DNA of 64,000 nt from Gorsachius magnificus. Lineage: Eukaryota; Chordata; Aves; Pelecaniformes; Ardeidae. Where the stretch lies: positions 19,963,821-20,027,820 of the forward strand of contig CM067081.1 of assembly GCA_034008185.1 (NCBI GenBank), given 5' to 3'. The notes under the pieces were generated by a model. That model saw only the letters and a program-made list of their open reading frames with translations, did no database searches and had not been told where the DNA came from. A program made the position numbers and the translations under genes. Below are positions 26,680 to 39,500 of the stretch, piece after piece; the first letter of the stretch is position 1, and each line of letters opens with the position of its first letter.

Positions 26680-27529
26680 ATGGACACAAGTCCTCTGGGA
26701 GGATTAGAACTGTCTGAACATACTCCTGGTCTACTAGGGAATACCACCATGGCAGCAGGTCTTGCAAATGTAGGAAATACATTTGGAGGTCCACCAAGTT
26801 CTTTAGTTTCTAGACCTAACAAATTCCAAAATTCGCCTATAGAAGATGATGATGACGTAGTTTTTATTGAACCTATACAACCTCCGCAAAATTCCACATC
26901 ACTGATAGCAGATCAAAGGAACACTGCACTTACATCATCAAGAAATGAAGAACTTCAAGGGAATGATTGCAAAATGCTTCCTCCTCCAAAAGACTTAAAT
27001 TCTCAAAAGGGGAGTATAAGTGAAACTATTATTATTGATGATGAAGAAGACATCGAAACAAATCAAGGACAAGAGAAGAATGCTTCCAGTTTTAATGAAC
27101 GAAAACTTCCAGAGTGTAAAAATAGAACCAACGATATGGAATTCTCAGCTTCCAGTTTTTCAAGAAGTAAGGTAAATTCAGGAATAGGTAATAGTGGTAT
27201 AACCACAGAACCAGACTCTGAAATTCAGATTGCTAATGTTACTACATTAGAAACAGGTGCTATGAGCTCTGTGAGTGATGGTCATTTAGAAAATGCTGAA
27301 GGGCATGACATGAACTTAATGATTACACATGTTACATCACTGCAGAATGCCAACTTGGGAGATGTATCTAACGGACTGCAGTCAAGTAATTTTGGTGTTA
27401 ATATGCAAACATACACCCCATCTTTGACTTCACAGACCAAGACTGGTGTAGGACCTTTCAATCCTGGTAGAATGAACGTGGCTGGAGATGTATTTCAAAA
27501 TGGAGAATCTGTGACTCATCATAATCCTG
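26680..27529 (+). CDS. ZMYM2: ZMYM2 coding exon 1 (residues 1-283 and first base of 284)
   Basis: This 850-nt exon carries the start codon and the disordered N-terminal region. Residues begin [11 protein letters not shown]. Acidic and hydrophobic patches [10 protein letters not shown] (56-65) and TIIIDDEED (116-124) look like SUMO-interaction motifs, which fits the known SUMO binding of ZMYM2. The C-terminal third ([39 protein letters not shown]) is the most conserved stretch against mammalian ZMYM2 and its paralogue ZMYM5 as I remember them. There is no finger in this exon. The donor is ATCCTG|gtaagt, phase 1, splitting an Asp codon. The frame would run only five further codons into the intron. 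Confidence 0.96.
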
Positions 27530-30500
27530 GTAAGTTGCAATTCTGAACGTTTCCTTAAAAGCTTAAAATAAATAATAGGATGTTTATTAAAATATTTTTG
27601 GCAGTGGCACTGCTTAGTTTTTAGCTTAATTCATATGGGAGATCTTGGTTTCCTTCATGCCCATCACAACCGTATCTGTGACCCTGGAATAAAATATGCT
27701 CAGTGGTGTAATGTGTCAGGTAGGTAAACTATCCCAGTTTAGCAGTTAGTGATATCTTCAGGTGTTTTGAGACGCAAGTATTTGTATTTAAAGCAAAGCT
27801 TGCTTTCTGACTTGTGTAACCCTTTAACTGACACAAATAAAGGTTACTGTATCTATGTAACTTTTGTACCTTTTTATGAAGTTCTATGAGTACTATAATG
27901 CATCAAAGTTACTTAAGTAGTATTTTACTGATCTTTTGTCTTGCCATCTGAATGTAATTTGACATGCAAAAAACCTGCATTTGAAAGTCTGATCTTAAGT
28001 TGTAAGTAGCTAGCTGTCGTAATTCATTGCTTACCAAGCAATTCTCAGTATTTACAGTTCTTAACAAAACGGGTTCCAAGTTACTTGTGGGCTCGTATAT
28101 TCTTGAAGCAAATTATATACACTTTATAATTGCTATTTATCACCTGTGATAATATGTATTTATATCGTACAATATTAATTAGTTTGAATTGGCTGGTTTT
28201 GTTCTATATCTTCGTGTAAGTAGCAGTATATTGTCTCCTGATTTAGCAAGTTAACAAGCATTGCTAAAAGCCAAATGGAGCAGCCATGAATGGTCTTCTG
28301 GAATTGCTAGTCTACAGAATTTAAGGTACCACACAAGCAATTTAAAACCTTCCAAGTTCCAACATAAACTGGTACTCTGCTGCCCTGTTAGGCTAGAAGT
28401 GGGGGAACCACTTTACTACAGGTTTAACTTCAGACTAGTTAGGATCATTTTAAAAGGAACATTTAAAACAATTAGAATCTAGGTGCAGTAAACCCTTGTT
28501 AATACACAACTTCTTAACTTGCTCATATGCTGATTAAAACACATAGATTTCCTTTTTTACCTGTTTTTCAGTGAATATTTAAATAGCACAGTTCTTCAAT
28601 TTGGTCATATATTACCAAGTGTATTTTTGCAAAGTCATTAATACCTTTCATATTGTATTATGGAAATGGCAGTATGAAGCTAGGCTTTAAGTAAGATGTT
28701 AGGTTGTGGTTTTCTTGTGTTAATCGTGAAACTGATTTCAAAATTTAAATTCTGAAGTTGAAAGCTGGGAACTTGTTATAGTCTGGATGTCTCACTGAAT
28801 AATTTAGAAATTCAGTTCCTAATCTTTTAAAACCAACATTTCCAGTATTGCTAGTTGATGTCTTGGACATGGGGTATGATTACTGTGTTACCGCAGATGG
28901 TCAAGTAGTTGTGAATGAGAACTTAAAGCATTTGTTACCTTAAAGTAGTGCCTTTGTTTTTCTTGTGGAAAGTGCATCTTAAGAAAACCAGCATGTGCTT
29001 TCCCTTAAACTACCGAACTTTTTATTTTTGGAGTGATTAACAGACGCACACCAGAATTTTGCCAGTACAAAGTCTGATAGGCTGGGACCATAGCAGTATT
29101 GAAATAGATTGAGTTCGGAGAGACAGGAATAGTGGCTGGGAGTCCTTCTAGGGCCTTGATAAAAAAGACTCACTCAGAAAGGAGGGAAAAAAAGGTTTAC
29201 AAGTGGATATGAGAGATGTGTTTCAAGGTGTACATACATAGGGATTTTTTTTATGGCTATGGTCTTTGTATGTGAAAAATAATGAGCAGTGGGTTCAAAA
29301 GGAAGTAGGAAGTGCTGTCACAGGTAAAAGGGAAGGAGAAAAGTACCAAACGAGAAGAATTTAGAGAAGTTACAATATGAGAAGAAGAAACAAGAGGAGG
29401 AAAGAGGGAAGACAGCTATAGTGAAAATGGCTTTTACACGAGAAAAAGCCTGAAACACGGTAGGTGCGGATTATTTACAGGTTTTTGTACTTAACAAAGA
29501 TGTAAAAGAAAGGTTTTCAAGATGTAAGTTTCAATTTTGTTCTTTTTCCCCTGGAAGCTGCCTCTTCTAGAAAATCTTGTCAGTACAAGTTAACCCTGCC
29601 TGTTAGAAACTTTGATAATATGACAGGAAGCATTTTATCTTAACTATGTTTAATATATTCTACACAATTCCAGTCTAAGATTGCTAAGGATAGATTGATT
29701 TTTTCTGGAGCAGTGGTGTTCCATCTGTTCTGATCTCTAGATTTCTAAAATACTTCCAACGGACGTGGAGACTCCTGCTTAGTTAATTTAAGCCTACTGA
29801 TGATAAAAATGCTTTGATTTATGTAATTTGAAGATCATGGATCAAAAAACACTGCTTATAGTTCAGGAATAGGATGTAAGAAGTCGGATAGCAAACTTTG
29901 TTTTCAGATACCACAACTTTTGTCAGGGATTTGCTAGTTAGCATTTGTTGATTGTCAAAACTTTGTGTGAGGACTTAATACATCAGTTTATAGAGCAGTT
30001 CTGCAAATCTCAGAACTAGTCCATTACCTGAAGACATTCTAGCTTGCATCTTGGACAAGACCTATTATTCATGTTTGCTTCCTATATAGAGGATTAGAAT
30101 CCTTGAAGATGCAAACATGTATTGTTTCCTGATGCTTCAGGTTTTTTCCCTAGTGACAAAGGAATTAGGACATGTGAGGTCTACATGTTCTTAGAAAAAT
30201 GGTCGTTGTTGGTAGTGAGGCTCTGGCAAATATATTATATGTATGTCAGAAATAGTGTGGCCAGCAGGACTAGGGAAGTGATCATCTCCCTGTCCTCAGC
30301 GCTGGTGAGGCTGCACCTCGAATACTGTGTCCAGTTTTAGGCCCCTCACTACAAGAAAGACATTGAGGTGCTGGCGTGCATCCAGAGAAGGGCAACAAAG
30401 CTGATGAGGGGTCTGGAGCACAAGTCTGATGAGGAGTGGCTGAGGAAACTGGGGTTGTTTAGCCTAGATAAGTTCTCCCCTCAGCCTCCTCTTATCACCC

Positions 30501-33500
30501 TCTACAACTACCTCAAAGGAGGTTGTAGCAAGGTGGAGGTCGGCCTCTTCTCCCTAGTAACAAGCAATAGGACGAGGGGAAATGGCCTCAAGTTGTGCCA
30601 GGGGAGGTTTAGGTTGGATATTAATGTCAGTTTCTTCACAGAAAGGGTTGTCAAGCATTGGAAGGGGCTGCCCAGGGAAGTGGTGGAGTCCCCATCCCTG
30701 GAGGTATTTAAAAGACGGGTAGATGTGGTGCTTAGGGACATGGTTTAGGGGTAGACTTGGCAGTGTTAAGTTTACAGTTGCACTTGATATTAAGGGTCTT
30801 TTCCAACCTAAATGATTCTATGGTTCTATATGTGGTTTGGAAGATTTCTTCTGGATCAGTATTCGTCTGTTGCCCTCAGCTAAGTGCCTCCACTCTATGG
30901 GAAGCAGTAGGTGCATAATAGAGAAGCTTCTGTCCAACACATTAGTATATAATGTAACATCACCAGTAAGCACTGGAGTACATTTGATAGAATGGTTTGG
31001 TTTGGAAGGGACGTTTAAAGATCATCTAGTCCAACCACCGTGCCATGGGCAAGGACCTCTTCCACTAGGTCAGGTTGCTCAAAGCCCCATCCAATCTGAC
31101 TGAATGCTTCCAGTGTTGGGGCATTCACAACTTCTTTGGGCAACTAGTGTCTTTCCACCCTCATCATAAAAGAATTTGTTCCTCATGTCCAATCTAAATC
31201 AACCCTCTTTCAGTTTAAAACTGTTGCCCCCTGCTCTGTCACTACAGGTCTTGGTAAAAATATCTCTCTATCTTATAAGCCCCCTTTATAAATTGAAGTG
31301 CCACAATAAGGTCTCCCCAGAGCCTTCTCTTCTCCAGGCTGAACAGCCACAACTCTCTTTGTCTTTCTTCACAGGAGAGGTGTTACAGCCATCTGTCATT
31401 TTTTTGTGGCCCTGCTCTAACAGGCCCATGTCTGTCCTGTACTGGGGACCCCAGAGCTGGACGCAGTACTCCAGGTGGGGTCTCACCAGAGCAGAGTAGA
31501 GGGGCAGAATCGCCTCCCTCAACCTGCTGGTTATACTTCTTTTGATGTGGCCCACAATACAGTTGGCTTTCTGAGCTGCAAGCACACATTGCTGGCTCGT
31601 GTCCAGTCTTTCATCCAGCAGCATCCCCCAGTCGTCCTCCACAGGGCTTCTCTCAATCCATTAATCTGTCAGTTTGTATTCATATAGAGGATTGCCCTGA
31701 CCCAGGTGAAAGATGTTGCACTTGGCCTTGTTGAGCTTCATGAGATTCATGTGGGCCCATTCCTCAAGCCTATCAAGGTCCATCTGTATGGCATCCCTTC
31801 CCTCTAGCTTATCAACTGCACCACTCAGTTTGGTGTTATCTGTAAACTTGCTGAAGGTGCAGTTAATCCCAATGTCTGTGTTATTGATGAAGATATTAAA
31901 TAGTATCAGTTCCAGTATGGACCCTTGAGGGACACAGCTCCTTACTGGTTTCCACTTGGACATTGAACTGCTAACTGTAATTCTTTGGATGCAGTCATCC
32001 AGCCAATTCCTTATCCATCAAAATCCGTATGTCTCCAATTTAGCAGCAAGAATGTTGTGGGGGACCATACCAAAGGCCTTGGAGAAGTCCAGGCAGATGA
32101 ATAGAAGCCGACGTAGATGAGTTTCAGGTGCTTTTGGACTGGATGGAATCTGGGTTTTGTGCATCAAAACAGCTCTAAAACCAGAACCAACACAAGTAAA
32201 TGGAGGATGCAGTTCAGAATTGCCCTGACCTGAACCAGGTCATTAATGCAGATGCAGCTGAATATGTTTCAAGAGCTGCATATCTCTCTAAAGCTTTATT
32301 ACTGTCTTCCTCCCTACTTCTGCCCCAAGTTGTTCTGATACAGTTTTTTCAGCTTTTTTTTTTAAAAGACATAATTTCATTGAGCTGTTTCTACAAGGTG
32401 GCTCCACAAATAAATGCATTGATGCAAATAAGAGTTAGGAATAATCTTACAGCAGTTTAGAGTAGGAATTAATGTGAAAGAATGGGAACACCCTGAACAG
32501 CCATTATAGTAAGAAGAAATTGCACATGAAACTGTACAGTCTAATAAACTTGGACATTAAAGAATTGCAGCTAGGAACCTGAAAGATGAAGATGTAAGGG
32601 CAGTAAGGCATGGAAACTCATCAGGAATCAACTAAGGAAATGTGATACACCTTCTCAGTTTAAAGACATGAAAAACAGATTTTACAGATCCTTTGTAGAG
32701 AGTATGAAGTGGAGGAGGTAACACAGTTAAGTGAGATGTGAAGAAAAGTCACAATATAAAAATTAGAGTCTGCGAAGGTGTGGGGTGGAAGAAGTGAAAG
32801 CAAAAAAAGGAAAGGCAAGAAGATCTTTAGATGTTCTTGTGGTATGTTTTTGAAAGGAGAAATACAACAAAATGTCAATTAAGGGAGGCTGAAGCCATAA
32901 GATACTAAGGAAATACTGAAATAATCTCAACGAGTACTAGGAAGTCATGAAAGTTTCAAACCCAAATGAGCTTAGCAAACTCATGTTTTCATGAGTGGCA
33001 GTTGAGTGTTGCTGGAATTACAAGTGCATGTAACTTAATGGGACTATATATCATGTTCAGTAAAAAGATACAATGTGCTTCCACTTGAAACGCATGAGAA
33101 AAGAGGAGAATCTCAAAATATTTTGAGGAGTTAAGGTGCTACCAGGACATGAATATATTTGAGGTAGCAGGTAAAATAGTATAGAAAAGTTTGAAGAGGG
33201 CAGACAAGTGAATTTTAACTTTAAGCACTGTGGTAACATATCTTGTCAGTATGGATACTCATGCCTTCAAAGGTAAACTACTTTAACGGTTGAGAGAGGA
33301 ATGTGTTTTGTTCTGCTTCCTTTCCCTCTTCCCCTCACCTCTTTGTTCCAGCCCTTCTATTTACTCTCAACCATTACAGTGGGTAAATTTCCAACTTATC
33401 TTACATGTCTGAGAAATAGGACATCCTTGACAGCTACAAAGTGACACCAGAAAATGATCTTCTACTTGCTAAGGAATGTACATTGTTTGTTGCTGTAACA

Positions 33501-36500
33501 AGGGTTCTTGGAACTTTGTCCCTAAAACTAATTCTAAAACTATGCAACAGAATATGTTGTTAATAAAACCCTCTTGGGGAAAGAGATGACTTTAGAAAAT
33601 AGTATGAGGAAAGGGTGCCTTCTAATTAATGAATGGTTATGGGCCAAGATAATGACCCATAAGGATAAGGTGTGGGCAGTTGCTGAAGTCTATAGGTCAA
33701 GGTTTTTGTTACCTGAAGTTACAGAATTTAAAATAATCTTTCTTACATTTGATTGTTAATACTAGTTGTGATAACACTCCAGGAATACGCTGAGTTACTG
33801 CAGTAAGATATTCAAGGCTTAGTATTTTTATTTAGTTACAGTAAATCCTGTGTTTAGTCTTTACTTAAAAGTAAAGTACTACCCAATACAGTGATATTTA
33901 TGCAAGTGTTTACTATTCAGTATGTAACAGCGAAGTACGAGTCTAGATGCTGGGAATATGAAGCTTGAAAGGTAAGTCCCAGGTGCTGTAACAGTATCTG
34001 AGATAGCTGACACATACTATTGGAAATGTGTATAAATGTGTTTTATAATGGAAAGTTCCTTCCTATTCAGGTTTTAATTCAATATTAAATAATGTATCAT
34101 TCTTGGCATTCTTCAGAAACTTAACGTTCCTAAAATCTGGTGACAATTATTTGAAATGAAAGTTTAAATTCCAGAGAAAAGCCTAGAAACTACATTTTAT
34201 TATTGTTTTCGGGTTTGGGTGGTGTTTTTTTTTTCCCCCCAGAGCTGTATGTTGTGCTCCAAACCAAGATACCAAGCATGTAATTTAACAGAAGCATGTG
34301 GCCATTCTAGATGTATTCCTGTTGGATAAAAAGTTTTACTTGAGTTCTTGTTGTGCAAGTTACTCTGTAGCATGTTACGTTACAAAAGATTGGGCAAAGA
34401 TGACTTTGTTCCGTAGTAGTCTATTGTCCAAAAATACAGATGGAAGACTAGTGAAGTCTGGAACACAGGGACATGGATTTGTGTACTGCCAGAACTTAAT
34501 GAAATACTATCTTCTAGGTTCATTGATTTCTACTGAGGAAGACTTGGAACTCTCATGACTTTGCCAGTTTGCACATTAAGTGGTATTCACTGCACGGAAA
34601 AGGTTATTGAAAAAAAACCCCAGGAGCTCTTAAATGGATCAGTGACACAGACCCCATATATGGAGCCACTGTGCTTTGCTCTTACTGCAGTATAGTTCTC
34701 TGGCTGCAGGCTGGACTAGGAAACTAATATGGGGAACCCCCACTCTAGGGTTTATTACTGAGGCCGGATACATGAACTTCTACAGATGCTTGTTAAAGCT
34801 GTACAGCAAAATAACTAATGGAAATATAAAATTTCTGACTAATTTGCAGAGTTTATATCTCAAACCTTAGTTTAGAAATTCCATGTTTTCTGTTGGTCTC
34901 CTTTTTTTTAATTACAGTTGGTAATTGCAGTTTTGTTTATCTGAAGATAAAATTGCCAGTTTGCAAACACAATGCAAGTGAATTGAGGTCTGCAAAACTT
35001 GTCACTAGATGTAGGATGGGACCATCTTGAAATTTGTTCATGTTCTGAAGCTTTGTAATAGTGGAGAATGGTACCATCAAATAGCATTTTTACTTTTACT
35101 GAAATTTCTAAAATATCTTCCTTCTGTTAATTGTCAGTTCCAACAGAAAAATGATTTTTATGATCATATATCTGTGAATATTATTCTGTATATATTTACA
35201 TGGCTGTTCACTTTTTTTTTTATGTATGTTTGTTTGGTTTTTGTCTTGAAGATTCTTGGATATCCCAGTCAGCTTCCTTCCCTAGGAATCAGAAGCAACC
35301 AGGTGTGGATTCCTTGTCACCTGTAGCATCACTTCCTAAACAGATTTTCCAGCCTTCTGCCCAGCAGCAGCCTTCTAAACAGGTTAAAGTCACATGTGCA
35401 AACTGCAAAAAACCTTTACAAAAGGGACAGACTGCATATCAGCGAAAAGGATCAGCTCACCTTTTTTGTTCTACTACCTGCCTCTCATCATTCTCACACA
35501 AACCCACTCCAAAGAAACTTTGTGTTATGTGCAGAAAGTAAGGGATTTTTTAATTTTGTTTCATATTAGCAGCTAAATCCAGTAATATTTGAGATTCTCA
35601 TGCATGTATGAGAATTGCTCCCTTAATGATACAAAGTCTGGCTATACAAGTAGTTTATATAGTGTCACTTTAATGTTGTTTGGAAATGTTGGATTCACTG
35701 TGTCTGCTATAACAAAAAGTCTACCAGCTTTTGAATTCAGAGTATGGCAGATTGTTGCTATGAAAGCCAATACACTAAAAATTACTATTTTTTTGGTTTT
35801 TTTTTTGAAGACAAGGTGTCCGAGTTATAATATATTGTGTGGCAAGACATAGTCTTTACATCTAAAGTTCTTTAAGAAAAATGTGGACCTTGTGTTGTAT
35901 AGAAAGCATTCATTTTGATAGATGAAGATATAAAATTGAGAGGCTTTAAAAGGAGGAGAAACTTGATACTTGCAAGAAACTGGAAGAAATATGGGAGCTC
36001 TTTCACTATTGGCTGTGTGGGGAGAGGAGAAGCCTTAGGTTTTCCCCACTTGGGGGCAACTATGGCAACTTTTGAAGCTAAAGGTCCCTTAAGGGGGCAG
36101 TACAGAGGGAGTGACAAGCATACCTAGAAGTGGTTTATTCTAAATTATTGGTTAGGTTTGACTTGTAATTTTTCATTATTTCCCAAACTTGAAATTCCCA
36201 GAGAGAAGTCTTCCATAATTGTAGTATTATAGAATCACAGAATGTTTTGGGTTGGAAGGGACCCCTAGAGGTCATCTAGTCCAACCCCACTGCAATGGGC
36301 AGGGACACCACTAACTAGATCAGGTTGCTCAGAGCCTCGTCCAACCTGGCCTTGAATGCTTCCAGGGATGGGGCCTCCACTACCTCCCTGGGCAACCCGT
36401 TCCAGTGTTTCACCACCCTTGTTGTAAAGAATTTCTTCCTTATATCCAGTCTAAACCTGCCCTGCTTTAGTTTAAAACCATTACCCCTTGTCCTGTCACA

Positions 36501-39500
36501 GCTGGCCCTACTGAAAAGATTTTCCCTGTCTTTCCTATAAGCCCCCTTTAGGTACTGAAAGGCCACAATTGTGTCTCCCCGCAGCCTTCTCTTCTCCAGG
36601 CTGAACAACCCCAACTCCCTCAGCCTGTCCTCATAAGAGAGGTGCTCCAGCCCTCGGATCATTTTAGTAGCCCTCCTCTGGACCCGCTCCAACAGTTCCA
36701 TGTCCTTCTTGTGCTGAGGGCTCCAGAGCTGGACGCAGTACTCATTATAGTGTTAGGTATTCAAAATAGCTGTACTGTCTTTTTCTTTCAGTGTCCTGAT
36801 TACTGAGATACTTGCACTTTTTCATATTTTTTTCAGTAAAGTCTCAATCTAGTACACTCTGCAGTAACACTGGTTAGATGATGAATTCTTGGCTGGAATA
36901 AAGAAGGCTTGCAGTAAAGACTGCCTTCTTTAGTGTATGTTTTGGAGAGGGTGGTCTTTGTTCAATCGCACATTTAAACTAGTGAAAAAGTTTTGCTTCA
37001 GCATGCAGTGTGGTGGACTAATGGCTTGTATTCAGATGTAAGCTAGTGATCTGAGTATTTCTCTTGTTTGTTTGTGTTTTTTTCCCCATGAGACTCAGTA
37101 AAAATAAACTATAGCAAGTATTGATATCCTGTGTATTCATACCTTGGTACACTGAAAACCTAGAAGATTTAGCATATTTTAGCTTTTTTAAAATACATGT
37201 AAAAGCTCAAATTCTCTCAACCCTTGCTTTTATAGAGATAGTTAAAAAGCACTCTGCTCTGTAGGCTTGTACGTGTTTATACACTTTTTTTTTTTTAGAA
37301 GTAATCTGGTGCTTACCATATTCAGCTAGCTGTATATAAAGATGAAGATTAGACCAATCTTTGCATTTCTGGCTGAAATCTTGAAAATTCATGGCTAAAT
37401 CTGTGCTCTCTTGCAACTTCTGAGATACTTATCTATGTATTTTAAGAGGCTACATAAAAAACTGCCTTAAATGAAAAGGCTTTATTTTTGAATGATGAGG
37501 AAAATACCTTATTTCTAGCTTTTGGGGTTACTTAAAATAGTTCATTTAATGTACTTCATTTCTAGAGAACCTCTGTGAAGTCACCTTTGACAATTTTTGA
37601 GGTGATGTTGGTCTTCGCTCTTCCACTAGTATGCAGTTGCTTACTCAATCACAGTTAAATAGAAGGCAGTACATGCATTAGACTGTTACTCTGCAGCATG
37701 GCTTCATTGTGAAGCCCAATCTTACCCAGCCTTTTTTGCTTTATTGCCAAATTTTTGCTACCTGGTGGTAGCAAATCAGGTACTCTGATCCATACTTGCT
37801 TCATTGGTTTTTTTCCTACTAAAGCAGACATGATATTGTCAGATTGCAGTTCAGTGAAAGCGTAAGGGAACTTTAGCAAAATCGAGGAGATCTATCATCT
37901 ATCCAATGTACATTTAAGTAGTTGGTATGTCGTAGGTCAGACATTCAGAGGTTACGCTCAGATTTATCTTTTTAAGTATGTAGATTACTTTAAGTGGAAA
38001 AAGTGAAGCCTACAATAACTTTTTAAAAAGATTGTATAACTCCATCTGAAAAGTCAGAACTCTTATGTATGTTATTGTAAACCACTTTTCTAGCACTCTT
38101 CTGAACCTTTGTAACTACATAAATGGCGTAGGAATTATTACAAGAAGGAAGGTATAGGAAGTATCTGGCATTTTCCTTAGTGTTTATAAATTCTGTTGAC
38201 TTGTGTTACTCCTTTTGACTTTGCACTTGTGTCCTTTGATACAAGTTAATACGTGTTTTGATACAAGTTACTAGTGTTTATAAGTCCTGGTGGAATCCAG
38301 CCAGAAACTGTAAGCTCCTCAGGGCAGGAACTCTGGCTTTGTTTTGCAGAACAGAAGTGATAACACTCCCCAACACAAATGCTTACTAGTTTGCCAAAGG
38401 GCAAGCCAAAATTTGCTGACTTTTCTTTGATGGAAGAAGGCAGGCTGGCAAGTATTAATATCCAGGGGCAATACAAGTTTATTTTCAAGGGAATCTGTCT
38501 AGGGAAGCATACAACATTTTTCCAATGTTTTCCGCTCATCCTAGTTTTAGGGCTCCTAGGTATGAGTGTCTGGGTCATGTCTTTTCCAACTGGTGATTCA
38601 TAATGATGTCAATAGAGATCCAGACTTGTCCAATCAATATTTTATTTTCTGCCCAATAGCATTTCCTGTATGTCAATAATAGGGTTTTTTTACTTGAAGG
38701 GCAAAGGGGGAGGTTTTTATTTCTTCTCACTTAGTGCTTCTAATTTATGGTATGTGATAGTTTGGGATTAAGAGTGAAACTACCTTTGAAATAGCCTTAG
38801 AAGTTTGGGAGAGCTGATCACAAAGGTGCACTGACAAGCACAGTGTTAGCAACTCTGCTAACAGGTAGGGTGTGCAGCATATAATTGAATATCAAGGAAG
38901 TCTAGAACTAACTTCAGTGAAAAAAAAGTGTAAGTCAGTTTGGTTAGAAGAAGGTTTGTTCTATTTCAAATTATTTTTATTGTTGGTTGCTTGTCTGGTT
39001 TAACGCGTTCAGTTGGTGCAGTTTCATGGGCAACTGCGTGGACTGTTCCAGTGCTTTGGAACTTTAAAGTAATGACAGAATTAACTTCTTTTTAAAATTT
39101 TAAATTATAAAACTTCTAGGCAAGCTTGTGGTAGAGTTTTAAGCTTTTTAGTTATATTTATAAGTGTGAGAGAACAACCTTCTCACCTCCCCTCATCCTA
39201 TCCTGAGATTAATACTGGAAATGGTGGAATTACATACAAATAAAAATCTTGCCTTTTACTGTATATCTGAATTTTTCATATGAAACTTATATATAGCTTT
39301 TGTGTGAAGTTGCAAAAGCATTAGTTTAAATTTGCTGTGTTAATTTTTTGTATAAGATTGAGTATGTCACAGCTGGTACCTAATGGTGCATTAACGTCAC
39401 TTAGTTCTAGAATAAGGTAATGGGGAAAAAAATAAATTCAAACAAAAAAAGGGTTTTTACCCAGGGAAGACAGCGTACTTGCAGTAGTTATATTACTAAA

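Larger units (their letters stand above)
27530..35251 (+). other. ZMYM2: ZMYM2 intron after coding exon 1
   Basis: This 7.7-kb intron is AT-rich and holds two large CR1 copies that face each other tail to tail (30245-30830 and 30987-32100). Outside these I see no gene, RNA or clear repeat. The acceptor is TTGTCTTGAAG, preceded by a broken pyrimidine tract that includes a T-run near 35211-35221. Confidence 0.85.

Noticed and set aside
28261..28482. 73-codon plus-strand frame in the intron after the first coding exon
   Set aside because: No splice sites fit ZMYM2 phase and no resemblance to any domain.
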